From: Verrucomicrobiota bacterium
GTDB taxonomy: Bacteria; Verrucomicrobiota; Verrucomicrobiia; Chthoniobacterales; UBA10450
NCBI GenBank assembly: GCA_003219945.1
Contig: QHQV01000274.1
Coordinates: 1 to 10,846 of the forward strand
Reading direction: 5' to 3'
DNA: 10,846 nt
Shown here: one piece after another, positions 1 to 7,968 of the stretch
How positions within the stretch are numbered: the first letter of the stretch is position 1
Layout of the letters: the number at the start of each line of letters is the position of its first letter
Made by a program: the position numbers and the translations under genes
Notes under the pieces: generated by a model
Seen by the model: only the letters and a program-made list of their open reading frames with translations
What the model was told of the DNA's origin: nothing
Database searches by the model: none

Positions 1-913
1 GTAGCGTCTTGGTCGCGCTGCTGTGCCAGATCATCAGCGCGGCTCGCTTCACCATGATTTCAACTCTAGTGCGCGCTTTTTCCTTGTTCTTCTTCGTGCT
101 CGACCACGGTTCGCCATCAAGATGTGTCGCACCAGGCGGCGACGTAATCTTGAGCTCGCGAAATTTGCGCGGCGTTAACGGGACGTGTTCCTTTCGTCCG
201 GCCAGGTGCGCATCCACATGTTTAACGAAAACCTTTCGCTCATGCTCGCGCACCGCGACAAAGTCCAGCCGCCCATCGTCTGTTTTCGCTTTGGGAGCGA
301 GATGCAACGCCGGGCCAGCCGAGCGGATATTCATTGCTCCCCAAAGGATGTAGCGACCGGAAATATCTTTCCCATCGATGCTCATTTTCCATGGGCGCGC
401 GGGATAATCGAGCGCCAATTCCCGCAGGAGCGTTAGATGCGCCTTCAGTTCTTCCTCAGGCGAAGCACCCTTTGTTTCGTTGGCCTTTGCCGCGGGAAAG
501 TAGTCAGCGAACAGCCCACCGCCGGCGGCTTCCAAAAAGTACTCCGTCTGTGATCCACTGCGTGCCATGCCGACATCGAACGGCCGGCTATTTCCGCAGT
601 GAAGCGATTGAAGAACCTCGTCAGCAGATCCGGCGAAACCGAGGCTGCGCGCCAGATTGTTCGCCGTGCCCAGCGGCACAATCGCCAGCGGAATTCCGGT
701 TTCTATGATTTGCCACGCAGTTTTGTGCACCGTGCCATCTCCACCGGCCGCGACAACGAGGTCCACTGGCTTTTTGAACGCCTTTTTCCAGCCGTGCTTC
801 TTTGTCGATTGGTAGAATGCCTGATGCCCGCACCTAGTCAGGCTCGCCATTAATTGTTTCTTGCTGTGTTTACGGTCTCCCGCTTTCGGGTTATGAATCA
901 AAAGGATTCGCAT
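1..913 (-). CDS. YegS/DAGK-family lipid kinase, 3' end outside window
   Basis: The frame reads from an ATG at 913 for 304 codons to the window edge without a stop. It has the signature of the diacylglycerol/lipid kinase catalytic domain: an N-terminal strand with NPKAG at residues 8-12, the nucleotide-binding GGDGT at 57-61, PLGTANNLAR at 80-89, DDGRLDF at 212-218 and HLDGEPW at 264-270. Family members phosphorylate diacylglycerol or related lipids with ATP at the inner membrane face and usually have about 290-310 residues, so only the extreme C-terminus should be missing. The closing segment (VEIMVKRA, 284-291) fits the final beta strand of the family. No transmembrane segment is seen. The gene diverges from surE across a 75-bp gap. 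No strong ribosome binding site precedes the ATG. The substrate cannot be told from the sequence; family assignment is secure. Confidence 0.88.
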   Translation of the reverse strand, partial: MRILLIHNPKAGDRKHSKKQLMASLTRCGHQAFYQSTKKHGWKKAFKKPVDLVVAAGGDGTVHKTAWQIIETGIPLAIVPLGTANNLARSLGFAGSADEVLQSLHCGNSRPFDVGMARSGSQTEYFLEAAGGGLFADYFPAAKANETKGASPEEELKAHLTLLRELALDYPARPWKMSIDGKDISGRYILWGAMNIRSAGPALHLAPKAKTDDGRLDFVAVREHERKVFVKHVDAHLAGRKEHVPLTPRKFRELKITSPPGATHLDGEPWSSTKKNKEKARTRVEIMVKRAALMIWHSSATKTL

Positions 914-988
914 GATTTCGTCGCCAATTGAAGCGGTTGTAAAACCTAATCGGCCAAAAGCGCTCGGATACGCGTTTTGTCTGTGAAG
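914..988. promoter_or_regulatory. Divergent intergenic region between lipid kinase and surE
   Basis: This 75-bp gap must hold the start signals for both divergent genes unless they are read from elsewhere. It contains a small GGTT/AACC inverted repeat in an AT-richer patch. I could not find a convincing -35/-10 pair with normal spacing on either strand, nor a good Shine-Dalgarno sequence before either start. The promoter role is inferred from gene orientation alone. Confidence 0.35.
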
Positions 989-1810
989 ATGCGCATTTTG
1001 GTTTCAAACGACGACGGCGTTTACAGCCCGGGGATCGCAGCGCTAGCGAAAGCAGCAAATCGGTTTGGAGAGGTGCGCATCGTCGCGCCCGATGTGGAGC
1101 AATCTTCGATGGGACATGCGATCACGGCGTCCCGACCGCTGCGCCTTAAACGCATTCACCTTGATAGCTTTGACGCGTATCGTGTCAACGGCACGCCAGC
1201 CGATTGCGTTGCGCTCGGCATGCATCGCTGGGGCCATGTTGACGTCGTTCTTTCGGGAATCAATCTCGGGTTAAACCTCGGCAATTCCTGTTGGCATTCC
1301 GGCACGCTTGCAGCGGCGAAACAGGCAGCATTGTTGGGCTCGCGTGGCATCGCGTTCAGCACAAATGTGAGCGACAGTCGTGAACCGGATTTTGCAGCGC
1401 TCGAATCTTATGTCGTGCGTGTGTTCGAACTGCTGTTGCCGATCAAAACGGTTTCTCTGGTCAATGTAAATCTGCCGGAAAAGCCGAAGGGCATCCGATG
1501 GACGCGGCAATCTGTGCGGCATTACGATGGCAAAGTCGTTCCCGACAAAGACCCGGCGGGCCGGCCGATTTTTTGGTTCACAGTCACGCCGCTCGAAGGC
1601 GCCGCGGAAGGGACGGATCGCTGGGCAGTTGAGCACGGTTGGGTATCCATCACACCGTTGCGTCTCGATCTCACAGACGAGGCAGACCTTGCTCGCGCCT
1701 TGGCTCTTTCAGATACACCAGCGACGAAGGTGTCGGGCGAACGGTGCCAACGACGCTCTTCCTCTGCCTCTTCGTCTAAATCTAAATCGTCTTCCAGAGG
1801 ACAGAAGTAG
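989..1810 (+). CDS. surE: 5'/3'-nucleotidase SurE
   Basis: SurE is a metal-dependent phosphatase that dephosphorylates nucleoside monophosphates and is linked to stationary-phase survival. The protein opens [10 protein letters not shown], with the metal-binding Asp8-Asp9 pair, followed by SSMGHAIT (Ser40), VNGTPADCV at about 67-74, [10 protein letters not shown] with Asn92, and [11 protein letters not shown] at about 103-113. [11 protein letters not shown] is the usual end of the fold. I chose the ATG at 989, giving 273 residues, because family members begin [10 protein letters not shown]; in-frame TTG (977) and GTG (983) would add only four or two residues. After the fold comes a tail of about 20 residues made mostly of Ser, Lys and Arg, not part of the conserved domain and probably disordered. 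The gene appears to be monocistronic, ending before a likely terminator. Confidence 0.94.
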   Translation: MRILVSNDDGVYSPGIAALAKAANRFGEVRIVAPDVEQSSMGHAITASRPLRLKRIHLDSFDAYRVNGTPADCVALGMHRWGHVDVVLSGINLGLNLGNSCWHSGTLAAAKQAALLGSRGIAFSTNVSDSREPDFAALESYVVRVFELLLPIKTVSLVNVNLPEKPKGIRWTRQSVRHYDGKVVPDKDPAGRPIFWFTVTPLEGAAEGTDRWAVEHGWVSITPLRLDLTDEADLARALALSDTPATKVSGERCQRRSSSASSSKSKSSSRGQK

Positions 1811-1885
1811 AGGAAGCGGAAGAGCAACTTTCCGCAGCAGCCACGAACCTATAACCACCGGCCTATGGTCGGCCCAACGTGGTAG

Positions 1886-1918
1886 GGCGCGCAGTCCTCT
1901 GCCCGCCGCTTTTTTTTT
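1886..1918 (+). terminator. Probable intrinsic terminator after surE
   Basis: A 9-bp stem (1886-1894 with 1899-1907, one C-C mismatch, loop TCCT) is followed after two bases by nine consecutive T residues (1910-1918). It lies about 75 bases past the surE stop, in the correct orientation. An overlapping alternative hairpin, GCCGCT (1905-1910) with AGCGGC (1922-1927), encloses the T-run. The stem-plus-T-run layout supports Rho-independent termination; it could also be a degenerate intergenic palindromic repeat. Confidence 0.5.
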
Positions 1919-2018
1919 ATTAGCGGCACACGGATTGAAGCGCCCTTGGGGAAGACGGTCTACAGGGCGATGGCTACGGGGATTCGCTCAGGGACCTGTA
2001 AACCGCGTGAGCTGCCAC

Positions 2019-2048
2019 TTGCGTAGAGAACCATTTTTTCAATAAAAT
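2019..2048 (+). promoter_or_regulatory. Possible sigma-70-like promoter for the hybrid kinase
   Basis: TTGCGT (2019-2024) and TAAAAT (2043-2048) are separated by 18 bases, with an AT-rich spacer. The -10 box matches five of six consensus bases; the -35 matches only the leading TTG. It lies about 66 bases before the preferred ATG. This is a weak match and the call is tentative. Confidence 0.28.
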
Positions 2049-2114
2049 TGTTGCTGTGTCGGGGAACCAGATCAGAGGGAAGGTTCGAATCGTATCCGAG
2101 AGTTGCCGCAGCCG

Positions 2115-3656
2115 ATGTTTAAGAAGTTGTCCAGCAGCACTGTACTGCACGAGACCGCCGAACAATTCCACATCCTGGTGGATAGTGTCGAGGAGTACGC
2201 CATTTACCTGCTGGATTCAAACGGCAACGTGATCACGTGGAACACAGGCGCGGAGAAAATCAAAGGTTACTCTACGGAAGAAATCATCGGAAAAAACTTC
2301 GCCTCCTTCTATACAGCGGACGAGGTTGCCGCCGGCAAACCGCAACGCAATCTGCGCGAAGCGAGCCGTCGCGGATACATTCGTGATCAGGGTCTACGAG
2401 TGCGAAAAGATGGATCAACTTTCGAAGCGGAGGTTATCATCACTGCGCTTCATGATGATGCCGGGAAACTTCGCGGTTTCTCCAAAGTTACACGTGACAT
2501 CACCGATCAAATACGCAGCCGGGAGTTTGAAGCGGAAAAAATTGCAGCGCAAAAAGCAAGTAAGGCGAAAGACGATTTTCTGGCAGCGCTCAGCCATGAA
2601 CTGCGCACGCCGCTGACGCCTGCTTTGGCAGCAGCCACGTACCTCCAGGATAACGCGGAGAGACTTCCGCCAGAGTTCACCGAAGATATTGAGATTATAA
2701 AGCGGAACGTCCAACTGCAGGCGCGATTGATTGATGACCTGCTCGATCTCACTCGGATCGCTCGTGGCAAGCTTCATCTCGAACTGGAAGATTGCGACGC
2801 GCACACCATCATTCAAAACGCCCTCGAAACCGCAAGCTCAGCCATCGCAGCGAAACAATTGAAAGTCTCGACCACGCTCGACGCGAAACGGCACCATATC
2901 CTTGCGGATTGCATTCGGCTTCAGCAAGTGTTTTGGAACTTGATCAACAACGCGGTGAAGTTCACCGCACAGGGCGGACAGATCACGATCCGCACGTTTG
3001 ATGACAAAGCTGCACGTTTTCATTTTGAAATTGCCGACACTGGGATTGGAATTGAGCCGCAGCGGTTGGCTTCCTTGTTTCAGCCATTTGAGCAGGCTGA
3101 CCCTTCTGTAAGCCGACAGTTCGGCGGCCTCGGCCTCGGGCTCGCCATTTCCAAACGCCTCGTCGATCTTCACCATGGCAGAATTGAAGCCGAGAGCCTT
3201 GGCCGAAGTTTCGGCGCGACATTCAAGGTTACGCTGGACACTCTGCCACAGGGTGCGGCAGCGGTTGGCCTGAACCATCGCCTCGGCGGAAAAGCATCCA
3301 AACCGCTGCGGATACTGCTCGTGGAAGATCACCAGGACACCCGGCGCACATTATCGCGTCTACTTACCCATTTTGGTCACAACGTTGTAACGGCAGATAA
3401 TGTGGAAGGCGCGATGGCCATCATGGCCTCGAACAACATCGACGCGGTGTTGTGTGACATCGGCTTGCCCGACGGGAGCGGTTACGAAGTAGCCGCACAA
3501 GCGCGGGCGACAGGGCGCATCAAGGCAATTGCGCTCACCGGCTTCGGCACCGAGCAGGATGTCCAACGTTCTAAAGAAGCCGGCTTCGATTTTCATCTGG
3601 TCAAGCCCATCAACTTCCAAGAGCTACAAACTGTTCTGGACCAGACAGGGACGTAG
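2115..3656 (+). CDS. Soluble hybrid sensor histidine kinase (PAS-HisKA-HATPase-REC)
   Basis: The 513-residue protein senses an unknown signal and passes phosphate from His to an attached Asp. Numbering from the ATG at 2115: a PAS domain spans about 16-132, ending in the VTRDITDQ typical of a PAS/PAC end. A short helical linker leads to HisKA with SHELRTPL and phospho-acceptor His161. The ATPase domain has the N-box NLINNAVKF (Asn279), the G1 box ADTGIGI (Asp308) and the G2 box GGLGLGLAIS. The receiver domain (about 398-513) has the acidic pair Glu404-Asp405, phospho-acceptor Asp448, Thr475 and Lys497. No signal peptide or membrane segment is visible, so it should act in the cytoplasm. An in-frame TTG at 2103 is an alternative start adding four residues. 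No separate response regulator or output domain is encoded nearby, so its partner is unknown. Confidence 0.93.
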   Translation: MFKKLSSSTVLHETAEQFHILVDSVEEYAIYLLDSNGNVITWNTGAEKIKGYSTEEIIGKNFASFYTADEVAAGKPQRNLREASRRGYIRDQGLRVRKDGSTFEAEVIITALHDDAGKLRGFSKVTRDITDQIRSREFEAEKIAAQKASKAKDDFLAALSHELRTPLTPALAAATYLQDNAERLPPEFTEDIEIIKRNVQLQARLIDDLLDLTRIARGKLHLELEDCDAHTIIQNALETASSAIAAKQLKVSTTLDAKRHHILADCIRLQQVFWNLINNAVKFTAQGGQITIRTFDDKAARFHFEIADTGIGIEPQRLASLFQPFEQADPSVSRQFGGLGLGLAISKRLVDLHHGRIEAESLGRSFGATFKVTLDTLPQGAAAVGLNHRLGGKASKPLRILLVEDHQDTRRTLSRLLTHFGHNVVTADNVEGAMAIMASNNIDAVLCDIGLPDGSGYEVAAQARATGRIKAIALTGFGTEQDVQRSKEAGFDFHLVKPINFQELQTVLDQTGT

Positions 3657-3657
3657 C

Positions 3658-6174
3658 TTACCTAGCGGCTACTTCACGAACGACGGTGCGCGGTTCTTCG
3701 TCGTCGCGCAGACCCTCGAATGTGGCGTGACGGAGGAGGCCGTAGTTCGTCCACTCAGTAAAACTGATTTGCGCCACGAGCTTTGGTTTGAGCCAGCATA
3801 GCTCTTTCATTTCTTCAGTGGTGATGCCTTCGCCGAAATGGCTCGTGCGGCTGCTCGGCAGATTGGCAAATGGACATTTAGTCGTTAGGTATGGCCGCAT
3901 TGCTGCGAGTAGCTTCGCGCGCACATATGGGTTGAACCCCTGACGGACCTTACCCGCGAACAGTAATTTTTTTGCTTCGTAATAGCCGACCAGTACCGAT
4001 TGAAAGCTTGCCGCATCGGGTTTGTAGCCGCCGATCACGAGCTCCTGGCCTTTGTTGATTTTGAATTTCAGCCACGTGGTCACTCGCGTGCCGGCGCGAT
4101 AGAGCGAATTTCGCTTTTTTGCGACAATGCCTTCGAGTCCCGCCGATTCGATTGTTCGAAGAATTTCTTTAGGCGAACCGGAAAGGTTCGCGTTGTATCG
4201 CACGTCCGAGCCTTGGACGATCTTGCGTAACTTTTCCTTCCGTTCGGCCAATGGTTTTTTGGTCCAGTCTTCTCCTTCGAAGTTCAACAGATCGAAAGCG
4301 TAATAGACAATCTGCCAGTCCCGCCTGAGCGATGCTCTGTTCTGGAGCGCCTGGAACGACGGACAGCCGTTTGAATCCACCGCAACGATTTCGCCGTCAA
4401 TCGACGCACTGCCCGCGTGGATCGAGCGAACCGCCTCGGCAACAGCCGGAAAATCACTCGTCAGATTTTTGTCTTTCAGTGAGAGCAGACGCGCGTTCTG
4501 GTCATGTTTCAATCCAAGCGCGCGGTAGCCGTCCCATTTCACTTCGTAAATCCATTCGTCGCCTTCTGGCAATTCGGTCACCGCTGTCGCTTTCATCGGG
4601 CTGACAAAGCGTGGCGCGGGAGGGGACCTTCGTTTGGCACGTTTTGTCTCCGAGCGGCGGCTTTCGCTCGGCCGAGGACGCCTGGAAACACGCCGCTCGT
4701 CTCTGTCGGCGATTTGTTCCATTGTTCGGCCACTCAACGCGGAAACGCCTTCGCGCTTTGCCGAAATTGTTTGCGCGTTCCTGCTTGTCTTGCGCAAAAT
4801 CCATTTTGTTTTGCCGTTATCGTTAGCTGTTCGCTCGAGCGTCCATTCGCCTTTCAATTTCTTGCCGCTCAAAAACACCGAGAGCCGGCCTTTCCAGTAG
4901 TTGCCTTCGATCACTTCATACGTGCCCAGGTCCCACACCATGACCGTGCCGGCGCCGTATTCGTTAGGCGGAATCACGCCTTCAAACTCCAAATAGTCGA
5001 CAGGATGATCTTCGGTTTCGAAAGCCGAATGCGTTTCGTTCGCTTTCACCGGCAAACCTTTTGGCACGGCCCACGACTTGAGCACGTCGTGCATTTCGAG
5101 ACGGAGATCGTAATGCAGGTGACTTGCCGCGTGCTTCTGCACTACGAAACGACGGCGGCTTCCCTGTGCACTGCGCCGGGGACTGTGCGGTGCCGGTTCA
5201 GTCGTTCGCGCGAAATGACGTTTCGCATCGTAATCGGACAATGACTCCGGAATGCGGCGCGGCTTGGCCGGTGCCGCGGACCCAAACTCTTTCGGCAGCT
5301 TCTGTTTTAGTTTTCTCAAAGGCGCAAAGAGATCCCCTACCCGTTTCAGCCGGTGCAATGCTTCCTTCGGCTCGAAATCTAGAAGAGCGGCATCGGATTT
5401 TTTCAGTGCGGTTGCCAATTCGTTCCACCGAACGGGCATCGACACGTACGGGCGGGCACGTTTCGCGCGCAGCGAGTAAACGCCAATAGTCGTCTTGAAA
5501 TCGGCGTTCTGGCTCCAGTCGATAAACACTTTGCCGACCCGCAAATTTTTCGCCATGGCGGCGACGATGTTCTCGGGATGTTTTTTCTCCAGTAACTCGG
5601 CCGTCGCGCGCGCGAAGGATTGTGTTTGATCGTATGTGACAGCCGTGTTTAGCGGCACGTAAACCTGAATGCCTTTTGATCCGGACACCTTCGCAAAACA
5701 TTTTAGCTGCAGTCTTGTCAGCATGTCGCGCAAGAGAAATGACACTTCCGCGCAGTTTAGAACGTTTGCGTTCTCACCTGGATCGAGATCGAACACGATA
5801 TGGGTGGGCCGTTCGATGTGCGGCACGCAATGCAGAAATGGATGCAACTCCAGTGCGGCGATGCTCGCGGCCCACATCAATGTGCGGCGGTCGTTGATGA
5901 GAATGTAAATGATGTCGGGGCCGCCTTCGTGACGCGGCACCGGAAATGTTTTCACCCAGTCGGGCGTAAAACCTGGCGCATCCTTTTCATAGAAGGCTTC
6001 GCCAAAAACACCGTCCGGGTACCGCTTCAGCGTCACCGGCCGATTGCGAACTTGCGGCAAAAGATAGGTAGCGACGCGCCGGTAGTAGTCGACCACATCG
6101 GCTTTGGTGAACTTTCCGGCTGGGTAAAGAACCTTCTCGGGATCCGAAACTGTTATTTCCGTCTTTCGACTCAC
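3658..6174 (-). CDS. ligD: Multifunctional DNA ligase D (POL-PE-LIG order)
   Basis: LigD repairs double-strand breaks with Ku by non-homologous end joining. Numbered from the GTG at 6174 (838 residues), the order is polymerase, phosphoesterase, ligase, as in mycobacteria rather than Pseudomonas. The polymerase part (about 5-300) has FDLDPGE with metal-binding Asp129 and Asp131, SGSKGIQVY, and FIDWSQN with Asp219. The phosphoesterase (about 340-465) has QKHAASHLHYDLRLE, WAVPKGLP and EDHPVDYLEFEG. A basic linker (about 490-520) leads to the ligase, with nucleotidyl Lys546 in EVKWDGYR, IDGEIVAVD, YYAFDLLNFEG, EGIVAKKR (motif IV) and WLKFKI (motif V), then an OB-fold. All key catalytic motifs are present. 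A TTG at 6222 would add 16 residues and sit 9 bases after the preceding stop; the start is uncertain. It is the last gene of the minus-strand run and no Ku gene is in view. Confidence 0.94.
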   Translation of the reverse strand: MSRKTEITVSDPEKVLYPAGKFTKADVVDYYRRVATYLLPQVRNRPVTLKRYPDGVFGEAFYEKDAPGFTPDWVKTFPVPRHEGGPDIIYILINDRRTLMWAASIAALELHPFLHCVPHIERPTHIVFDLDPGENANVLNCAEVSFLLRDMLTRLQLKCFAKVSGSKGIQVYVPLNTAVTYDQTQSFARATAELLEKKHPENIVAAMAKNLRVGKVFIDWSQNADFKTTIGVYSLRAKRARPYVSMPVRWNELATALKKSDAALLDFEPKEALHRLKRVGDLFAPLRKLKQKLPKEFGSAAPAKPRRIPESLSDYDAKRHFARTTEPAPHSPRRSAQGSRRRFVVQKHAASHLHYDLRLEMHDVLKSWAVPKGLPVKANETHSAFETEDHPVDYLEFEGVIPPNEYGAGTVMVWDLGTYEVIEGNYWKGRLSVFLSGKKLKGEWTLERTANDNGKTKWILRKTSRNAQTISAKREGVSALSGRTMEQIADRDERRVSRRPRPSESRRSETKRAKRRSPPAPRFVSPMKATAVTELPEGDEWIYEVKWDGYRALGLKHDQNARLLSLKDKNLTSDFPAVAEAVRSIHAGSASIDGEIVAVDSNGCPSFQALQNRASLRRDWQIVYYAFDLLNFEGEDWTKKPLAERKEKLRKIVQGSDVRYNANLSGSPKEILRTIESAGLEGIVAKKRNSLYRAGTRVTTWLKFKINKGQELVIGGYKPDAASFQSVLVGYYEAKKLLFAGKVRQGFNPYVRAKLLAAMRPYLTTKCPFANLPSSRTSHFGEGITTEEMKELCWLKPKLVAQISFTEWTNYGLLRHATFEGLRDDEEPRTVVREVAAR

Positions 6175-6231
6175 CGAAAATAAAAACGATGCGAGACGGC
6201 CAGGTGCGCGTCCGTTAGGCAAACCGCGCGG

Positions 6232-6606
6232 TCAGCGTGCTGTGTACAAGTAGGCGGCCATGTCCAATGCATCCTGATCAGTCACACCTTGTTCCGGCAT
6301 TGCCGTGTGCGGGTTGACCTTGCGCGGATGTTGGATCCAGGATCGCAAATTATCCGGCGTATTTTCGAGCATTCCGGCGAGATAACTTCGCTGTGAAATC
6401 CCAATCAGCGGCGGCGCGGTGAGCGAATTCGAACCGTACACACCCGGAATGGTGTGACACGCCACACAGCCATAACTGGTCAGCGCAGTTTTGCCGCGGT
6501 CCGGGTTGCCGTTCGTCAACAGTCGCGACTGTTTGCTGGCTTTATCGCTACACGCGCTCAGTGTGAGCACTGCTATAAGACCACACTTTGTTATTGGATG
6601 CTTCAT
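6232..6606 (-). CDS. Small lipoprotein c-type cytochrome
   Basis: The 124-residue protein has a short basic-hydrophobic leader ending in a lipobox, LSAC, with Cys19 as the likely lipidated residue, so it should be membrane-anchored on the outer face of the inner membrane or in the periplasm. A single heme c site, GCVACH (Cys47, Cys50, His51), and a later AMPEQG with Met103 as the probable sixth ligand mark a class I cytochrome c. Its start overlaps the ctaG stop in an ATGA, implying translational coupling. Its place at the end of the oxidase genes suggests electron delivery to the caa3 oxidase; this is inference. It resembles the cytochrome domain at the CoxB C-terminus, so it may alternatively be an accessory subunit. 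Confidence 0.88.
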   Translation of the reverse strand: MKHPITKCGLIAVLTLSACSDKASKQSRLLTNGNPDRGKTALTSYGCVACHTIPGVYGSNSLTAPPLIGISQRSYLAGMLENTPDNLRSWIQHPRKVNPHTAMPEQGVTDQDALDMAAYLYTAR

Positions 6607-7571
6607 GAGAACCGCTCGATTGCACTGTTGTGCTCGGCGGAGTTCGCGCCGCTGGTAACCGCGAGCTCAAACGTTCGTGCGCGCATTTCCGATTCGCGTA
6701 ACCAGCCTGCAAATAGCGCGAGACCCGCAGCGATGTAAACGAGACCTGCCGGAATCCACATGATCAATCCGCCAATCTGCTGATCTTCAAGCGGCGTTAA
6801 CCCCCAGGCGGCCGTACGCTCGGCATATCCTGGATACCAAACGGAATTTGCGAAGGTCAGTAGCGCGCCTAGCAAACCGCTGTGCAACGCGGTCGTGAAC
6901 ATGTATAGCACCGCAAGTCCAAACCCGAGCGCCCGCTTCCGGCCGTGAATCACGGCCCACCAGAAGAGCAACGCAGAAAATAGAAAGCTGGCGTGTTGCA
7001 ACGCGTGAATTGATTCGTTCTCGAGTGTCGCTTCGAATAACGCCGGCGCGTGCCACGCCCAAAGGACCACCGCATGAATAATCCAGGCGACTACGGGATT
7101 CGAAATAGTTCGCCACGTTGTTTCCCACGCTCCGACTTTGCTCCAGCGCGCCAGCGTGATCGCCCACGACCTCGGTAGCGCCCAGAGAAATGGCACAACT
7201 GGCCGGCCAAGCACGAGCAGTGGCGCGGCGGCAAGCATCAGTAATTCGTGTTGCGTCATGTGCGCGGAGAACAACACACTTCCCCACGCATGCACGGGCG
7301 AGACGAGTGCCAACACAAGCGCCGCCCAGCCCAGTGCGAAGTAAACAATGTTTGATTTGCGAACTGACTTGGGGGAAGCTCGCCGCAACCGAAACACGCC
7401 TAACGAGTAAAGAACAGCAGATGCAACAATCGGAATAATCACGCCCGGCTCAAACGTCCAAGCGCGCAGCAGTTCGCTCGTGTTTTGTGGGCCGGCGATT
7501 TCAATCTCATGAGCGGACACTTGGGTTACGAGCGCGACCAGAAGCGGGAGCATGAGCAGGAACAGTTTCAT
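6603..7571 (-). CDS. ctaG: Cytochrome c oxidase assembly factor CtaG (caa3 type)
   Basis: CtaG-family membrane proteins are needed to make active caa3 oxidase, probably by helping copper-centre formation. I chose the ATG at 7571, which gives 322 residues and a clear signal peptide (MKLFLLMLPLLVALVTQVSA, then HE). A more distal in-frame start at 7622 would place a polar stretch before it and overlap the upstream gene. Several membrane helices follow. Family hallmarks are the AHMTQHELLMLAAAPLLVLG segment, NPVVAWIIHAVVLWAWHAP, the LQHASF segment, and the C-terminal LEDQQIGGLIMWIPAG. The His-rich helices may carry copper. It starts four bases after the preceding stop and overlaps the next gene's start by ATGA, so it is firmly within the operon. 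Confidence 0.92.
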   Translation of the reverse strand: MKLFLLMLPLLVALVTQVSAHEIEIAGPQNTSELLRAWTFEPGVIIPIVASAVLYSLGVFRLRRASPKSVRKSNIVYFALGWAALVLALVSPVHAWGSVLFSAHMTQHELLMLAAAPLLVLGRPVVPFLWALPRSWAITLARWSKVGAWETTWRTISNPVVAWIIHAVVLWAWHAPALFEATLENESIHALQHASFLFSALLFWWAVIHGRKRALGFGLAVLYMFTTALHSGLLGALLTFANSVWYPGYAERTAAWGLTPLEDQQIGGLIMWIPAGLVYIAAGLALFAGWLRESEMRARTFELAVTSGANSAEHNSAIERFS

Positions 7572-7575
7572 GGGA

Positions 7576-7968
7576 TCAGATGGGACACGGCGAATGCATT
7601 GCGGCAGCGAGCACCTGGGCAAGCACGACCAGCAGAAACAGCGACATGGACATCAACGACAACACCGCCATGAAGTGCCGTACGAACTTGATCCGCGGCG
7701 GGGAACCCGCGACTGGTGAGCGGCCGTTCCACCCCAAAACTCCGCAGCCAACGATCGCCGCCCCGAAAGCAATTGATACCACAAGGAGCACGATTCTGCT
7801 GTGCGCGACACAAACCGGAAGGACGAGTGAATAGATAATCTCAAACTGCGTAAGCCACAGAACCGGCGGACCGAGGATCCCCAGCCATAGCGCGAAATCC
7901 CGCAGCGGCCGGTCAGTTGCGGCAAGCTCGGCTTCAAAGCCACCGTGGTCCGAAGTAGACGATTGCAT
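7576..7968 (-). CDS. Small three-helix membrane protein of the oxidase operon
   Basis: The 130-residue protein has a polar N-terminus of about 25 residues and three hydrophobic segments: about 27-52 (beginning FALWLGILGPPVLWL), about 59-80, and about 93-120. It ends in a short tail with HSPCP. It has no heme or copper motif that I can recognise beyond a few Cys and His. I do not recognise it as a named family. Its place between subunit III and ctaG suggests an accessory subunit or assembly protein, possibly a subunit IV analogue. The ATG at 7968 gives a 35-bp overlap with the end of ctaE. A longer in-frame start at 8025 would overlap by 92 bp and add a non-membrane stretch, so I prefer the shorter form. 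The frame stays open across ctaE's end, and the hydrophobic pattern supports a real gene. Confidence 0.78.
   Translation of the reverse strand: MQSSTSDHGGFEAELAATDRPLRDFALWLGILGPPVLWLTQFEIIYSLVLPVCVAHSRIVLLVVSIAFGAAIVGCGVLGWNGRSPVAGSPPRIKFVRHFMAVLSLMSMSLFLLVVLAQVLAAAMHSPCPI

Larger units (their letters stand above)
1811..2114. other. Intergenic region between surE and the hybrid kinase
   Basis: This gap of about 300 bases holds the probable surE terminator in its first half and a possible kinase promoter near 2019-2048. Apart from short GGCC and ACCAC/GTGGT inverted repeats around 1855-1882, I see no gene in it. A longer plus-strand frame across 1527-2045 is out of frame with surE and has no recognisable protein sequence. 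Confidence 0.5.

Noticed and set aside
1527..2045. 172-codon plus-strand frame crossing the surE end and the intergenic gap
   Set aside because: It is out of frame with surE, Arg/Ser-rich, runs through the putative terminator and resembles no protein family.
2082..2091. GGTTCGAATC, resembling a tRNA T-arm
   Set aside because: The flanking bases do not form the T-stem, and no acceptor, D or anticodon arms are found around it.
4504..5244. 246-codon open frame on the plus strand opposite ligD
   Set aside because: It lies wholly antisense to the ligD phosphoesterase and linker, shows no recognisable domain, and has the composition expected of a mirror frame of a GC-rich gene.
7572..7622. Upstream in-frame start for ctaG giving 17 extra residues
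   Set aside because: It would bury the clear signal peptide that begins at 7571 and overlap the preceding gene.
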